From: Leishmania infantum JPCM5
Taxonomy: Eukaryota > Euglenozoa > Kinetoplastea > Trypanosomatida > Trypanosomatidae
Assembly: GCF_000002875.2 (NCBI RefSeq)
Contig: NC_009403.2
Coordinates: 96,001-160,000 of the forward strand
Reading direction: 5' to 3'
Length of the DNA stretch: 64,000 bases
The stretch's first letter is position 1. Each line of letters begins with the position of its first letter. The position numbers and the translations under genes were made by a program. Under the pieces are notes generated by a model. It was not told the origin of the DNA, made no database searches, and saw nothing but the letters and a program-made list of their open reading frames with translations. Positions 22,308 through 32,917 of the stretch are shown here, piece by piece.

Positions 22308-23066
22308 ATGGAAATCCACAAGTCCACGAACCTGCTGGACGGCTTCCTGTCGTCGCTGTCCATGATTCTTGTGAGTGAGATTGGTGACAAGACCTTCTTC
22401 ATCGCGTGCCTCATGGCGATGCGCCACCCGAAGCTGACGGTATACATTGGCGCCCTCGGCGCCCTAGCTGCAATGACGATACTGTCGGCGCTGATGGGCG
22501 TCGTGGTGCCCAACCTGCTCTCTGTGCAGGTGACGCAGATGCTGGCGGTGGTGCTCTTTATGGTGTTTGGCTGCAAGATCCTGTACGACGAGCTGATCCG
22601 CAAGAAGGCTGACGACGAGGAGAGCGAGGACGAGATGACGGAGGCTGCTGCGGCGTTGCGCCGTCGCGATCCGAACGATCCGGCTGAGACGGGTAGCATG
22701 GCGTCGTCGGCCTACGTAAGCGCGCCGGCTCGCCGCTGGCGCAAGCTGCTCAACCCCGTCATGGTAGAGGCGTTCACGCTAACCTTCGTTGCCGAATGGG
22801 GAGACCGCAGCCAGCTGGCTACGATTGCGCTGGCAGCCGCGAAGAACCCGTACGGTGTGACAGTCGGCGGTATTCTCGGCCACGCTCTCTGCACCGGCGG
22901 CGCCGTTGTGTGCGGCAACCTCATCGCGCAGCGCGTGTCCATGAAGACGGTGAACATCGTTGGCGGCGTTCTTTTTATCATGTTCGGTCTCGTGACCTTG
23001 TACGAACTGACTTATGGGGAGCATGAGATCTCCAAGACCCACGAGCGCCCCGCGAGGACGGAGTAG
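22308..23066 (+). CDS. GDT1/TMEM165 family membrane cation transporter (UPF0016)
   Basis: A 252-residue membrane protein of the GDT1 family, whose yeast and human members move Ca2+/Mn2+ (with H+ exchange) into the Golgi and support glycosylation. Both family signatures are present: EIGDKT at residues 24-29 and EWGDRS at 163-168, each in a hydrophobic helix. The arrangement is two hydrophobic halves (about 12-95 and 150-233, three helices each). They are joined by an acidic loop (about 98-140), as usual for the family. No separate signal peptide is obvious; the first helix may act as anchor. The length fits compact members. Start is the first ATG after the acceptor at 22285-22286. Metal specificity and Golgi location are inferred from the family; acidocalcisome or another compartment cannot be excluded. 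A SIDER2-like element sits 894 nt after the stop. Confidence 0.93.
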   Translation: MEIHKSTNLLDGFLSSLSMILVSEIGDKTFFIACLMAMRHPKLTVYIGALGALAAMTILSALMGVVVPNLLSVQVTQMLAVVLFMVFGCKILYDELIRKKADDEESEDEMTEAAAALRRRDPNDPAETGSMASSAYVSAPARRWRKLLNPVMVEAFTLTFVAEWGDRSQLATIALAAAKNPYGVTVGGILGHALCTGGAVVCGNLIAQRVSMKTVNIVGGVLFIMFGLVTLYELTYGEHEISKTHERPARTE

Positions 23067-23960
23067 TCAGTGCGGAAGGGGTAAGCACACACACGTTCAC
23101 AGGCAGCACCTCACAGCGCCGCCGCGCAGCTTCACGACAGCACAGAGGATTGTGTCCATTGCGCGCTCTCTCTCCTGCCTCCTCTCCCTGCCTCCAAGCA
23201 CTTTTTTGTTCTGCTCTAAACGGGTTTCGTTGTGACTACGTTGTCTCACTCTCTCTCGTTGCCGTTATGTGCCTGTGTGCCGCTCCGCTTCTCTTGCTGG
23301 CTGGTGTTGCTTGTCAGATAGCAGCAGCCCTCCCCAACCCGTTTCTCCTTTGGACGTTCGACTTTTTCCTTTTTTTTGCTTTCCATCCCGTTGCGTTGTT
23401 ACCGCACGTAGTTGCTTGCATGCGGCAGGCGCCCCCTACCCCTCTCCCTCGTCGAGTGCATGCCCTCCGCCCGCCCCTGCCCTCCTCCTTGTATGGCTTT
23501 CTTCCACGGTCATCCATGAGGAGCGACTAAGGTAAAGCGCGCGCGGATGGGGGGGCGTCTGTGCGTGTGCGCATGAAAGAGAGCGAGAGCGAGGGGAAGG
23601 GAGGGGGGCCGAGCAGGCGCTGCGGCTTTTCTCACTGATTATCTCGTCCTTTATGGAGCACTCGTGTGTGTGTCTGCGTTTTCGTCGCTGTTCTTCATTG
23701 CTCTTTCTTCTTGGTGCTGTCGCGTCTCTGTCCGCTGGATTCATTCCCTGCCACTGCTGTGTAGGTCCGTTCAACCGGCGAGTGTCGGACTTCTCGTCTC
23801 TTCGGGGATCATGGCAGTGGCGAGCACCCTTTGCGCGTGCGTCATGTGGTTGGTGGCAGAGCGATGCCCCTTTCAGCCGAGGCCACTTGCCAGGTCTCTC
23901 TGTTTGATCTTTATGTTCTTTCTTTTTCTTCTTTGAACGCCGCCCTGATGACAGGGGATA
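23067..23960. other. Spacer between GDT1 stop and SIDER copy A
   Basis: Proximal 3' flank of the GDT1 gene, mostly T/C-rich with G-rich patches (for example 23545-23615). No coding frame or known element was seen. Confidence 0.6.
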
Positions 23961-24505
23961 CCCTTCAACGCGTGGCATCTCAGGGTCTGGCACACCCGCC
24001 CTCTGTGGGGCAGCTGAGTAGCCCCCCGCCCCTGTCCCCCGCCAGTGCCGAAGCACTTCTGGTGCTGGTAGGGCCAAGAGCCTACGGCGTGTGGGAGGTC
24101 AGAGCGACTTATCGCTACTGATGTCGGCATCCAGGTCGTATATAACGCTGCGCCGGAGCGATCTGCGACTGTGAACACGACTGTGCCATCCATATGGTAG
24201 GCGACGTGTGAGCGTGACTCGAGCGTATCTCGCCCAGCCCTCACTGCCCTGCTGGTGGGGTGGGGCGCCTGTGTGCCACCCGGAGGGTGATGCGCCGGGT
24301 GGCGAGCAGCACAATGGGAAGCGACTGTGAGGCAGCCTGCTTGGTGGGCGGGTGGGCAGAGTTTGAGGCAGAGACGGCGCTCCGATGACTGTGTCGGCGC
24401 ATTGCTGTAACGCGCTTCTAGCGCTGCTTCGCACCGCGCGGAATGGGGGCCTGTGGCAGGCCGGGCGATGGAGTGGTGTGACGTTCCGCTCGTGCTGTAT
24501 GGCGG
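23961..24505 (+). mobile_element. SIDER2-like degenerate retroposon, copy A
   Basis: About 545 bp matching 46291-46835 at a constant offset of 22330 bp with only a handful of substitutions, roughly 97% identity by eye. Size, the conserved 5' segment (CAACGCGTGGCATCTCAGGG), 3'-flank location and an A-rich 3' end (about 24520-24540) fit the Leishmania SIDER2 family. These are extinct, non-autonomous relatives of ingi/DIRE retroposons. SIDER2 elements in 3' UTRs are known to promote mRNA decay. It is non-coding, and frames inside it are not genes. Subfamily is assigned from memory of the family's features. Confidence 0.85.
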
Positions 24506-25588
24506 AGACCGTATACGCTTAGAAATGAAAGGAGAATAAGCCTAGCGACATGAAGATTTAAGAAGGGAATGGGTGGGGAGTATGAAGGAGAAGATGAAAC
24601 AGGGCGGAGAGGGCAGCGTACAGACGTGGCTTGCGATTAGGTGCCTTTACTTGTGGCTCGCCTCCATCCTTGCATCGAGGGCGTGCACGTGCTGTGCCTC
24701 GCTGCTCTCTTCTCTCTCGCGCGTATTCTTTCGGTCCATCTCTGTCTTTTCCCTCCCTCACCGGTACGGTAAACTCTAAGGGCCAACGCTGATGATGCGA
24801 CTCGGTGAGTACGCGGATAGAACACCGTGCAAAAGGAAGATGGACGCAGCTCACTCGCTGCTGCATCCCTGTCCTCCCTCCCTCCCCTCCCTCTATGTCG
24901 CTGCGAGACGCCCATGCGATAAGCACTGGCTTATCAGGAAGGAAAGCGCTGCTGCTCTTCATCTTTTTTATGTGTGGTTGCTGCTGCTGTTTTTGCTTGT
25001 GGATCGGCTGACGCAGACCCACGTACACGCTCACTCTCCCCACCGACACGACCCCCACCATTCTCTCATCTTCCTCTGCTGCGTCGTCTCTATGCGTTTC
25101 TCCATTCTCCACAACCCCCATTTCACTTGCACACACACGCGCGGCGCACATGCCGTATACGCGTTGGTGTGCTGAACCGCGTCTGTCTGCGATGTTTTCT
25201 CTTCGCACCTGTGTGCTGCCTTTCTGCACTCGATGTGTATATGTTGTCTTAGAGAAGAACCCTCTCAAAAAAAAAAAAAAACTACGCGTGGCGACCAGCA
25301 CTGGCTGCGCACTCCCCCAACATCCGCAGCAGCAACCACACAGCCGCAATTGAGGCTACGGCGCGCACGACGTCGTCACTGTTTCTCCCCTCTCGCTCGC
25401 TCGCTCTTCCGTCGCTTCCACCGACGCTCTCACGGCGTGTGGTCGTGTCGACTGGCGCAGTTGTGTCGGTGAGGAGGAGAGCTTCCGCGTTCCTTCTCAC
25501 GCTCTCTCTTCGAGTGATCTCTGCTCTCTCGCCCTTTCAAGCATCCCTTACCCGCATACAAGTAAACGTGCCTTGCCGCAGCCCTACC
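24506..25588. other. Spacer upstream of IFT52
   Basis: Includes the A-rich SIDER 3' end (to about 24545), a 14-A run near 25267-25280, and pyrimidine tracts before the IFT52 start. No credible gene was seen. Confidence 0.65.
25540..25541 (+). promoter_or_regulatory. Candidate spliced-leader acceptor AG for IFT52
   Basis: AG after a C/T-rich run (about 25500-25538). The first ATG downstream is 25589. Confidence 0.45.
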
Positions 25589-27613
25589 ATGGCGGAGGTG
25601 ACTTCACCGTACCGTGGCAGGGTAAAGGAGATGTGGTCGGCACCGACGGCAGATGTAGAGAGCGAAGCCGCCGCCGCCGCCGCCGCGCCGCCGCCGACGC
25701 AGCAGAGAAAGGTGTGCTTTAACGTGTGCCGCCAGGAGCCGTACCACCCAAGCAAAGGGTACCGGCACCTCGCGCGGAAGCTGCGGCAGGGCGGCACGGT
25801 AGAAATAAACAAGGAGGACATCACGCTGGACCGCTTGAGCGCCAGCGACATCGTCCTCTTCCCTGCGCCGCAGACGCCCTTCTCGGAGGAGGACCTCACG
25901 GTGATTCGGCAGTACGTGGAAGGTGGCGGCTCTGCCATGATCCTCCTAGGTGACGGCCACGGGGGGCAGTACTCGTACCTCAATAAGACCCTCGACGACT
26001 GGACAGGGATTACCATCAATGAGGATTGCGTCGTGCGCACAGTTCTGCACCGCTACCTGCATCCCAAGGAGGTGTGCGTAACCAACGGCATCACAAACCG
26101 CGCCATCAATAAGGCCGCTGGCAAGAAGGTGTTCGGCGCCGTGGGCGGGTCGCCGAGCAGCGGCTTCGGTGGCGGGACGGGCAGCATCGGGGCGAAGGGC
26201 GTCACCTCCACCATGGGCATCGGCTCCACGCTCATGACGCTCAACCGCACGGTCGGTGCTGGGCAGGCAACAAACGCGGCGCGACTCGCGCAGAGCGCCA
26301 CCGCGGGAAGTGCTGCGGCCATAGCTGTCGATGAGGCCGAACAGGAGGCCACCAGTCTGGTCTTTGTGTATCCATATGGCCTCACCTTCAACGTGCAGCG
26401 GCCCGCCATCCCGCTCCTCAGCAGTGGTTTCATGGCATACCCGCTGAACCGCCCGATCGCGGCGGCGTGGGAGTGTCCAAAGGTGGCTGAGCACCTTGGC
26501 CGTCGCAAGCAGGGCAAGCTGCTGATAATCGGGTCGGCGCAGCTCTTCGATGACGCGTGGATTGAGAAAGAGGAGAACAGCACACTCGCCTCCATCCTCT
26601 TCGACTACCTTGACCACAAGCTGAAGCTGAACCAGATCGATGCCGACGAGCCGGATATTACGGACTACCATCACCTTCCTGATACCGCCTCCCTATCCGA
26701 GCGGTTGCGCGTCGCTGTAGAGCAGCACGAGGAGCTGCCGCGTGATTTTACGCAGCTGTTCGAGCTAGATTCGTTCAAGATCGACACAGACAAAATACCA
26801 GATGTGGTGGACACCTACTCGAAGCTGTCCGTGAAGGTAGAGCCGCTGACACTGATCCCGCCGGAGTTCCAGACGCCGCTGCCGCCGGTGAAGCCCGCCG
26901 TTTTTGAGGCGATTCACCGCGACCCGCCCCCGCCTGGACTGGACCTCTTCGATCTGGACGAGGAGTTCGCGCCGGAGCGGGTCCGACTCAGCCAGCTCAC
27001 GAACAAGTGCAAGGCGGATGACGTGGAGTACTACATCTTGCAGGCGGCGGAGGTGATGGGAGTAACGAAGAAATTGCGCAGCCCACGAAACCGCGACCCG
27101 CGCGCGCTACTCGACTACGTGTTCCGCCAAGTGGTAGAGTACAAGAAGGTGAACAGCGGCCCTGTCGCGCCGCAGGAGGCCAGACATGGCGATGCCGCCT
27201 CTAGGGTGGCCGCGGCAGACAACGCCGCTGCCGCCGCCGCCGCTGAGAACATGATGCGCGTGATTCGCGTCAGCAACGACGGCACCGGCGACGCGACCCC
27301 GTTCGACGAGAACCCACTCTGGAACCTCTACCTAGAGGCGGACTTTGCAAAGGGCACCATCGAGGGTAACCTGCAACTGCTGCAGGACTCGAGCCGCTTC
27401 GGTGCACAGGAGGCGCGCATCGAGGGCGACATCAAGCCGCCAGGCGAGCGTGAGTACCCGATGGAGTGGGGCGTCGTGCTAGACGCCGCCGATGGCGAGC
27501 AGATCATCTACGTGTTCTTAGGAATGATCCAAGGCAACCAGCTGCGCGGCGTGTGTGAGCAGGGTGGCGGCGGCAACACCCGCAACTTCCTATATACGCT
27601 AGAAGAGCTGTAG
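25589..27613 (+). CDS. IFT52: Intraflagellar transport protein IFT52 (IFT-B complex)
   Basis: IFT52 is a core IFT-B subunit that bridges subcomplexes and is required to build the flagellum. The N-terminal GIFT-like domain is clear: residues about 40-180 include FNVCRQEPYHPSKGYRHLAR and a downstream EGGGSAMILLGDG strand-turn. The motif GLTFNVQRPAIPLLSSG lies at about 264-280 and LLIIGSAQLFDD at 311-322. The middle and C-terminal IFT52 regions follow to about 520. At 674 residues it is far longer than the human protein (about 437). The excess comes from an Ala-rich N-terminal segment (25-37), a Gly/Ser/Ala-rich insert (about 182-252), and an extra C-terminal region (about 525-674) with an Ala linker then a beta-rich segment. 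Start is the first ATG after the acceptor; upstream in-frame codons begin at GTG. IFT80, another IFT-B subunit, is the next gene. Confidence 0.96.
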   Translation: MAEVTSPYRGRVKEMWSAPTADVESEAAAAAAAPPPTQQRKVCFNVCRQEPYHPSKGYRHLARKLRQGGTVEINKEDITLDRLSASDIVLFPAPQTPFSEEDLTVIRQYVEGGGSAMILLGDGHGGQYSYLNKTLDDWTGITINEDCVVRTVLHRYLHPKEVCVTNGITNRAINKAAGKKVFGAVGGSPSSGFGGGTGSIGAKGVTSTMGIGSTLMTLNRTVGAGQATNAARLAQSATAGSAAAIAVDEAEQEATSLVFVYPYGLTFNVQRPAIPLLSSGFMAYPLNRPIAAAWECPKVAEHLGRRKQGKLLIIGSAQLFDDAWIEKEENSTLASILFDYLDHKLKLNQIDADEPDITDYHHLPDTASLSERLRVAVEQHEELPRDFTQLFELDSFKIDTDKIPDVVDTYSKLSVKVEPLTLIPPEFQTPLPPVKPAVFEAIHRDPPPPGLDLFDLDEEFAPERVRLSQLTNKCKADDVEYYILQAAEVMGVTKKLRSPRNRDPRALLDYVFRQVVEYKKVNSGPVAPQEARHGDAASRVAAADNAAAAAAAENMMRVIRVSNDGTGDATPFDENPLWNLYLEADFAKGTIEGNLQLLQDSSRFGAQEARIEGDIKPPGEREYPMEWGVVLDAADGEQIIYVFLGMIQGNQLRGVCEQGGGGNTRNFLYTLEEL

Positions 27614-29147
27614 CGCGGAAGCGGCGGCTGGGCGACTGTAGTTTGCCGGCGTCTCTATCTAGCGAGCACAGTGTATATATATACATATTTTTTCTGTTGT
27701 TCTCTTGCCTCGCCGCTCGTCGTTGCGTGTGCGCCCCCCTCCCTCCTTACCGTTCTCGCACAGTCTTACCCCCTCTTACATGGGATTTTACTCGTTCTCG
27801 GCCTCCCGGCGTATGCGTGTAGTGCACGCGTCTTGGTTGTGCGTGCATTAGGACGTTTATGCCTTCCCGCCTTTTACCCCGTGCGCATGTGTGCGTGCGC
27901 GTCTTCAGCCACCCCAGTGCTCCCTTCTCTTCCTCGTTTCGCCATCGCGCTTTTTTGTTGCTGCACCCCTCGTGGACAGTTTCGCAGGTGAAGATTGTGC
28001 ATAGCTGCCTGGTCATATTGCGTATGTGTGTGTAGAAGTGTATCGTGATGTCAGTGATGTTGATGTATGTGCGCGTGTGCTATGCTTCTTTCTCCCCCCT
28101 CCCCCAAACGCGTGGCGAGGCTCGCCGTCGCACACGGCGAACGAGGCGCACCTGTGTGCGTGTGCGTGCAGCCAAGCAACGGAGGACGATATGGAAGCGA
28201 GCGACTCGCTAGGGAGGGTGAGCGAAGGAGAGTTGAGAAGGGTGTGCATCATGTTACAGGAGGAGCGCCTTTATGTTTTCTGATGTAGATAAGCGTGCCC
28301 GCCCCCCTCCTCACTCCCCCTACCCTTCCCTTCCTTTCGCGGGGATCCGTGGGTTAATGCGCCGCACACCGTGGGATGAAGGCGGCGCGCTCCAAATACG
28401 CACCAGACAAGAGAAGGGTAAGAACAACGGAAAAAAAAACGTTCAGCTCAGCAAGCAGCATGTGCAGAGTCACTGCGTGTGCTTGCCGATCGTGTAACCG
28501 ACGAGGGTGGCCGCTAGGATGACAGCGGAGGCAGCAGCACATGGTAGCGCCGCTATTCGTCTGCGTTCGCCCTCGTTGGGCAAGTGGGGCAAGCGAATCT
28601 GCTAGTGGGGCATCGTGGAGCGAGTCGATGTCAGTGATGACGACAGGAAGTGGGTCGGGGGGTAGCGCTAACTAGAACTGTATGCCCTTTCGCGTCCTCT
28701 AATCCCTCTCGCTCTCCGATTTGCCCGCACGCGGCCGTTCTCGATGCACTCGCGCATGCTACCCTCTCTCGTACCATCCCTCTTTCCCCCTTCCCTCTGC
28801 GGGTCACACTGCTGACCTCGCGCGTGTCTCACAAGGACAAAGGAGAAGTGCATTCGCCGAGTAGTCGAACCTGAAGCATCCCCACGACCCTCCCCCCGCC
28901 GTCTCAAGAGGCTCTTCAAAATAGAGGCCGTGCCCGCAAGAACGCACGGATAAAATCAACGAACGTACGGCCGCAAACACGCACACATACACAGGAGGAG
29001 GGGGCGTGCCACCAGAAGCGTTCTCTTTTCTCTTTCTCTGTGTTTCTGTCTGCTTCGTTCCCGCTCGCTACGTGACGGGAATCATATCGGAAGGCCGGTT
29101 CCGAGTCGCCCTTCTTCCTTTGGACACGCGCACCTCGGAGAGACGAG
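27614..29147. other. Spacer between IFT52 and IFT80
   Basis: Begins with a small TA run (about 27672-27685), then T/C-rich DNA. Further on are C-rich patches (28093-28106) and purine-rich stretches near 28190-28260 and 28610-28665. No credible gene was seen. Confidence 0.65.
29092..29093 (+). promoter_or_regulatory. Candidate spliced-leader acceptor AG for IFT80
   Basis: AG downstream of the tract 29020-29060; the first ATG after it is 29148. Confidence 0.4.
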
Positions 29148-31502
29148 ATGCGGCTGAACATCACATCTGCAAAGGAACGCCACGGGGAGGCGTGCACGAC
29201 TGTCGCCGTCTCACTAAACGGCGACATCATCAGCGGTAGCGACGACTTCACTGTTCGCCGATGGAACGCCAATGGGGAGGCGCTAGGGGTGGTGAAGGAG
29301 TTTGATAGCTGCGTGACCTTCGTGACGTGGGTGCCGAGGGTGGGGCGCGGTGCGCGTCTGGCCCGTGGCGCGGCAGCGGAGACGCGTGAGGGGCGTGACA
29401 ACTGCCTTGTCGCGTGTGCCGATGGCAGCTTTTCCTTCGTGAACACGGCGAGCGGGCGAGTGGAGCGGACTATCGAGGCGCACGCTGGCAGCATTACGGC
29501 CGCTGTCTACGCCGCCGACGGCTCCTCCATCATCACGGCCGGCGAGGACGGGTGCGTGAAGGTGTGGTCGCAGGCCGGCATCCCTCGCACGACTCTTGCC
29601 AACGCTGGCCGGTGCATCAACGCGCTCTGCTGGGGTACGGAGGCGGCCGAGCTGGGCGGTGACTGTGTGTTGTACGCCGTAGGCAGCGACGTTGTCATCA
29701 AGCCGCTGAACCCTGCCATGAAGAAGCAGATCAAGTGGAAGGCGCACAAAGGCGTTGTGCTGTGCGCGGACTGGTCGCGCATGAGCGGCATGATCGTGAC
29801 GGGCGGCGAGGACGGCGCCTACAAGGTGTGGGACCCGTGTGGCTGCAGCATCTTCGTCTCTGCCGCTGGCGAGCACCCCATTACGTCTGTGCGCTTTGCC
29901 GCCGATGGTGAGAGCTTCGCCGTCGGCTCCTTCATGAACGTGCGGGTGTGCGACAAGACCGGCTGGAGCCACTCCTACGAGCGCACCACCGAGGGCAGCG
30001 CGATGGCGCTGGACTGGATGCCAGATGGTACGCAGATGATCCTCGGCAACGGCACTGGCGCGCTTAGCATTGCGCAGATCGTGGACCGCAAGGTGAGTTG
30101 GGGGCCCTACACCGTCACCCTCCTTGATAGCCGCCGGCTTACCGTGCAAGACGTGGTCAAAGACACGGTGCAGGAAATCGAACTGGCGGACAAGGTGATC
30201 AAGCTAGAGCTTGGCTGCGGCTACCTCGTCGTGTGCACGACAACGCAGTGCTGCTGCTACCCCATGGACCGCTTGAACGCGCCAGTGCAGTTCGACCTGC
30301 GCGACCCCGTCATCTCGATCATTCTCGGGCCGCGCCAGTTCCTGCTGGCCGACTGCAGCCAGGGGCTGCAGGTGTACTCGTACGAGGGCCGCCAGATCAG
30401 CGTGCTGCGTCTGCAGGTCACTTTGAAGCCGGAGATCATGACAACAAACCTGCTGTCGCTGTCCCCGGACACCGTGGCGATGCGCAACCCGGCCGACGCT
30501 AACCGCATCCTCTTCTTCGATGTGAACAGCGGTAAGCCCTTCGACGCCGCCTCTGTAGCCCACCACCTCGACATCGTCTCGGTTCACCTCTCCCAGTCCG
30601 GCTCCCTGCACGACCGCAAGATCGCCTTCATTGACCGCAACAACGACTTGTACTTTGGCCCCGTGCACACCCAGCTCGGCTTCCATAAGCTGTCAACGAT
30701 GACGACCAGCGTGACATGGCACGACGCCCACGAAACCCTTGCCGCCATCGCAGACGGTCACCTTGCAACGTGGTACTACCCCTCCACCATCTTCACCGAT
30801 CGCGATTTGTTGTCGCTCACCAAGACCGTGCGCGACGGCGGCCACACCGAGTTCACGCGGAACGACCGCATCACACACTTTCACCACACCCGCGTCCTGG
30901 TGCGGCGCGGCGGCGATGGTGCGCTGCTGACGCTGCCTGTCTCGCCGTACACCGTGATGATCTTCCAGCTTGTCACGCAGAAGAACAACTGGGACGGCGC
31001 CACGCGACTGGCACGTTTCCTGAAGGACCCGTTGCTGTGGGCGGTGCTGACCGCTCTGGCACTGCGAGCCGGCGAGCTGAACGTGGCCGAGATCGGCTAC
31101 GGCGCCCTCAGCGACCTGGCCAAGGTACGGTACATTCACTACATCAAGGGCATCCCGACGCCGGAGGCGCGGCAGGCGGAGCTTGCACTTTTCCAGCACC
31201 GCCCCGCCGAGGCGGAGCGCATCTTGCTGCAAGCCGGGCTCGTCTACCGCTCCATTGACATGAACACGCGTCTGTTCAAGTGGGAGCGGGCACTGGAGAT
31301 CGCAAAGGAGCGCAAGACGCATCTGGACACGGTGCTGGGCCGCAGGGAGCGCTACCTGCAGGAGGTCTCCCAGAAGGAAACGCTCGCCCCGTTCAAGGAC
31401 CTGTCCGGCAAGATAAAGGTTGACTGGGCGGTAATTGAGGAGAAGGTAAAGCAGGAGGTCATCAAGGAGTCGGAGCGGCCGAACGCGAAGCCATATGCGT
31501 AG
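29148..31502 (+). CDS. IFT80: Intraflagellar transport protein IFT80 (IFT-B complex)
   Basis: A 784-residue protein, close to the human length of about 777. It resembles IFT80 along its whole length. Residues 1 to about 300 form a first WD40 propeller with an N-terminal MRL start, GRVERTIEAHAG, ITAGEDGCVKVWSQAG, QIKWKAHKG and VTGGEDGAYKVWD. The segment EHPITSVRFAADGESFAVGS then NVRVCDKTGWS is especially typical. A second propeller runs to about 580, and the rest is helical TPR-like. IFT80 is a peripheral IFT-B subunit needed for anterograde transport. The start is the first ATG after the candidate acceptor and aligns with the usual IFT80 N terminus. No targeting signal or unusual insertion was seen apart from a short Arg/Gly/Ala-rich loop near 65-80. 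Confidence 0.97.
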   Translation: MRLNITSAKERHGEACTTVAVSLNGDIISGSDDFTVRRWNANGEALGVVKEFDSCVTFVTWVPRVGRGARLARGAAAETREGRDNCLVACADGSFSFVNTASGRVERTIEAHAGSITAAVYAADGSSIITAGEDGCVKVWSQAGIPRTTLANAGRCINALCWGTEAAELGGDCVLYAVGSDVVIKPLNPAMKKQIKWKAHKGVVLCADWSRMSGMIVTGGEDGAYKVWDPCGCSIFVSAAGEHPITSVRFAADGESFAVGSFMNVRVCDKTGWSHSYERTTEGSAMALDWMPDGTQMILGNGTGALSIAQIVDRKVSWGPYTVTLLDSRRLTVQDVVKDTVQEIELADKVIKLELGCGYLVVCTTTQCCCYPMDRLNAPVQFDLRDPVISIILGPRQFLLADCSQGLQVYSYEGRQISVLRLQVTLKPEIMTTNLLSLSPDTVAMRNPADANRILFFDVNSGKPFDAASVAHHLDIVSVHLSQSGSLHDRKIAFIDRNNDLYFGPVHTQLGFHKLSTMTTSVTWHDAHETLAAIADGHLATWYYPSTIFTDRDLLSLTKTVRDGGHTEFTRNDRITHFHHTRVLVRRGGDGALLTLPVSPYTVMIFQLVTQKNNWDGATRLARFLKDPLLWAVLTALALRAGELNVAEIGYGALSDLAKVRYIHYIKGIPTPEARQAELALFQHRPAEAERILLQAGLVYRSIDMNTRLFKWERALEIAKERKTHLDTVLGRRERYLQEVSQKETLAPFKDLSGKIKVDWAVIEEKVKQEVIKESERPNAKPYA

Positions 31503-32917
31503 TGCATCTTGTCTCCCTCCTTATCTCGCGCCGCCCATGCCAAGTGCGCTGCCCCTTGCGTGGGCTACCGTGGTCGCTACAGTGACCAGCGGTCGTGCCA
31601 TGATTGCTTCGGCGTAATCTTCACCGCTGTCGACCCCCCCCCGCCTCTTCTTGCAGAGGCGCACAGAAGCAGCGAGAAACTCACATCTTCCCTTTTCTCT
31701 TCGCGTTCTCGTTCAACTTTGTCGAGTTTACGTCTGTGGGTGGCGGCCGTGCAGCGTGCTGCTGGTTGGTACCAGCACGGATGGTGCCCCCCCCCCGCGC
31801 TGTCTGCCAACGGTGAGCAAGCGCGCTCATGTTGTTGGTTTGCATGCGCGCATGCGTGCTCACACTCGCCTCACCTCTCTCCCCTCCCCTCTGTGTGTGC
31901 GGGGCATGAGCGGCTCCGATGTAACATAGAGAGTCCAAGCCACCCCCTTTGTTTTCTTCGTTGGCTCCCCGTTCTCTCGTTATGTTTTTTTTTACCCTTC
32001 CGTGCTCCGTTCGCATACGGGGGGGGGAGGTACGCACGTGAATGTGTGGCGTGTGTTATCTGTGTGTTATCTGTTTGTAGCGTGTGCGGGTGCTTGTGCC
32101 CATTGGCGCTCAAAATGCGAGCAGAACACACGCGCAGGCGCGCGAAAAGAAACGGCGGCACTCCGCCAATCGCGGAGTACGCCGAGTGCACAGGAGGGGG
32201 GGGTTGACATGATGCGTAGCGGATGGAGGCAACATCCACACACAAGGGCTTCGGATGGCCCCTCCCCTCTCCTCCTCGCGCTCAACGGAGGGGAAGCGAG
32301 TGATTGACATGATTCAAGCGCATCTGCTTGCTCGCGCTTCATCTCACCCATCTCTCTTGTGTGCTGCGCGTGTTGCTGCCGACCATGCCCGCGATGCCAT
32401 GCAGTCCCCGTGTCTTCCTCTGCTCTTCTGAAGTGTGTGATCACCGTCTTCTTTCTCGTCGTTGTGAGGCTCGAATCAACTCTTGCTCTCTGCGCCCTTG
32501 CTTTTACGTCTGACATGTACTGGCATTTGCACACTCTGCACGCTCACACGTGGACCGCAACAAACACCCACGCATCGCAGAGACGAGTCGAACTGTTCGT
32601 TGGTTCGCTGCACTTCCCCCCCCCCCCTCTCTTTGAGGAAGAGTCACCACTGCAAGATCGCATTGCTCATCTCGCGAGGCCCACTGCTCTTGCCGACCCT
32701 CTCCTCGCTCCACGCTGGTATAACCGTTCTCCAGCAACTGTCACCACCGTCGCACGAATCGGTTAACCGAAGAGAACAGCAGAGTAACGGGTCAGTGCCT
32801 CCATCCACTGCCTGCGCCGCGCCTTCCTCTTCTCCACAACACGTACGCCACAATCGGCACACACTGTAGGCAACAAAGAAAAAAAAAACATTTTAAAGCG
32901 GTGTCGCCGCCCTCGCA
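31503..32917. other. Spacer upstream of the calcyphosin-like gene
   Basis: T/C-rich with C-runs (31637-31646, 31787-31797, 32619-32628) and a G-run near 32019-32028. No credible gene or known repeat was seen. Confidence 0.65.
32868..32869 (+). promoter_or_regulatory. Candidate spliced-leader acceptor AG
   Basis: AG following a modest pyrimidine stretch (32821-32835); the first ATG downstream is 32918. The tract is weaker than at other genes here. Confidence 0.3.

Noticed and set aside
24099..24434. Minus-strand frame in SIDER copy A, similar to one at 46429-46938
   Set aside because: It lies inside the retroposon-derived unit, which is non-coding. Similarity between the two reflects element identity.
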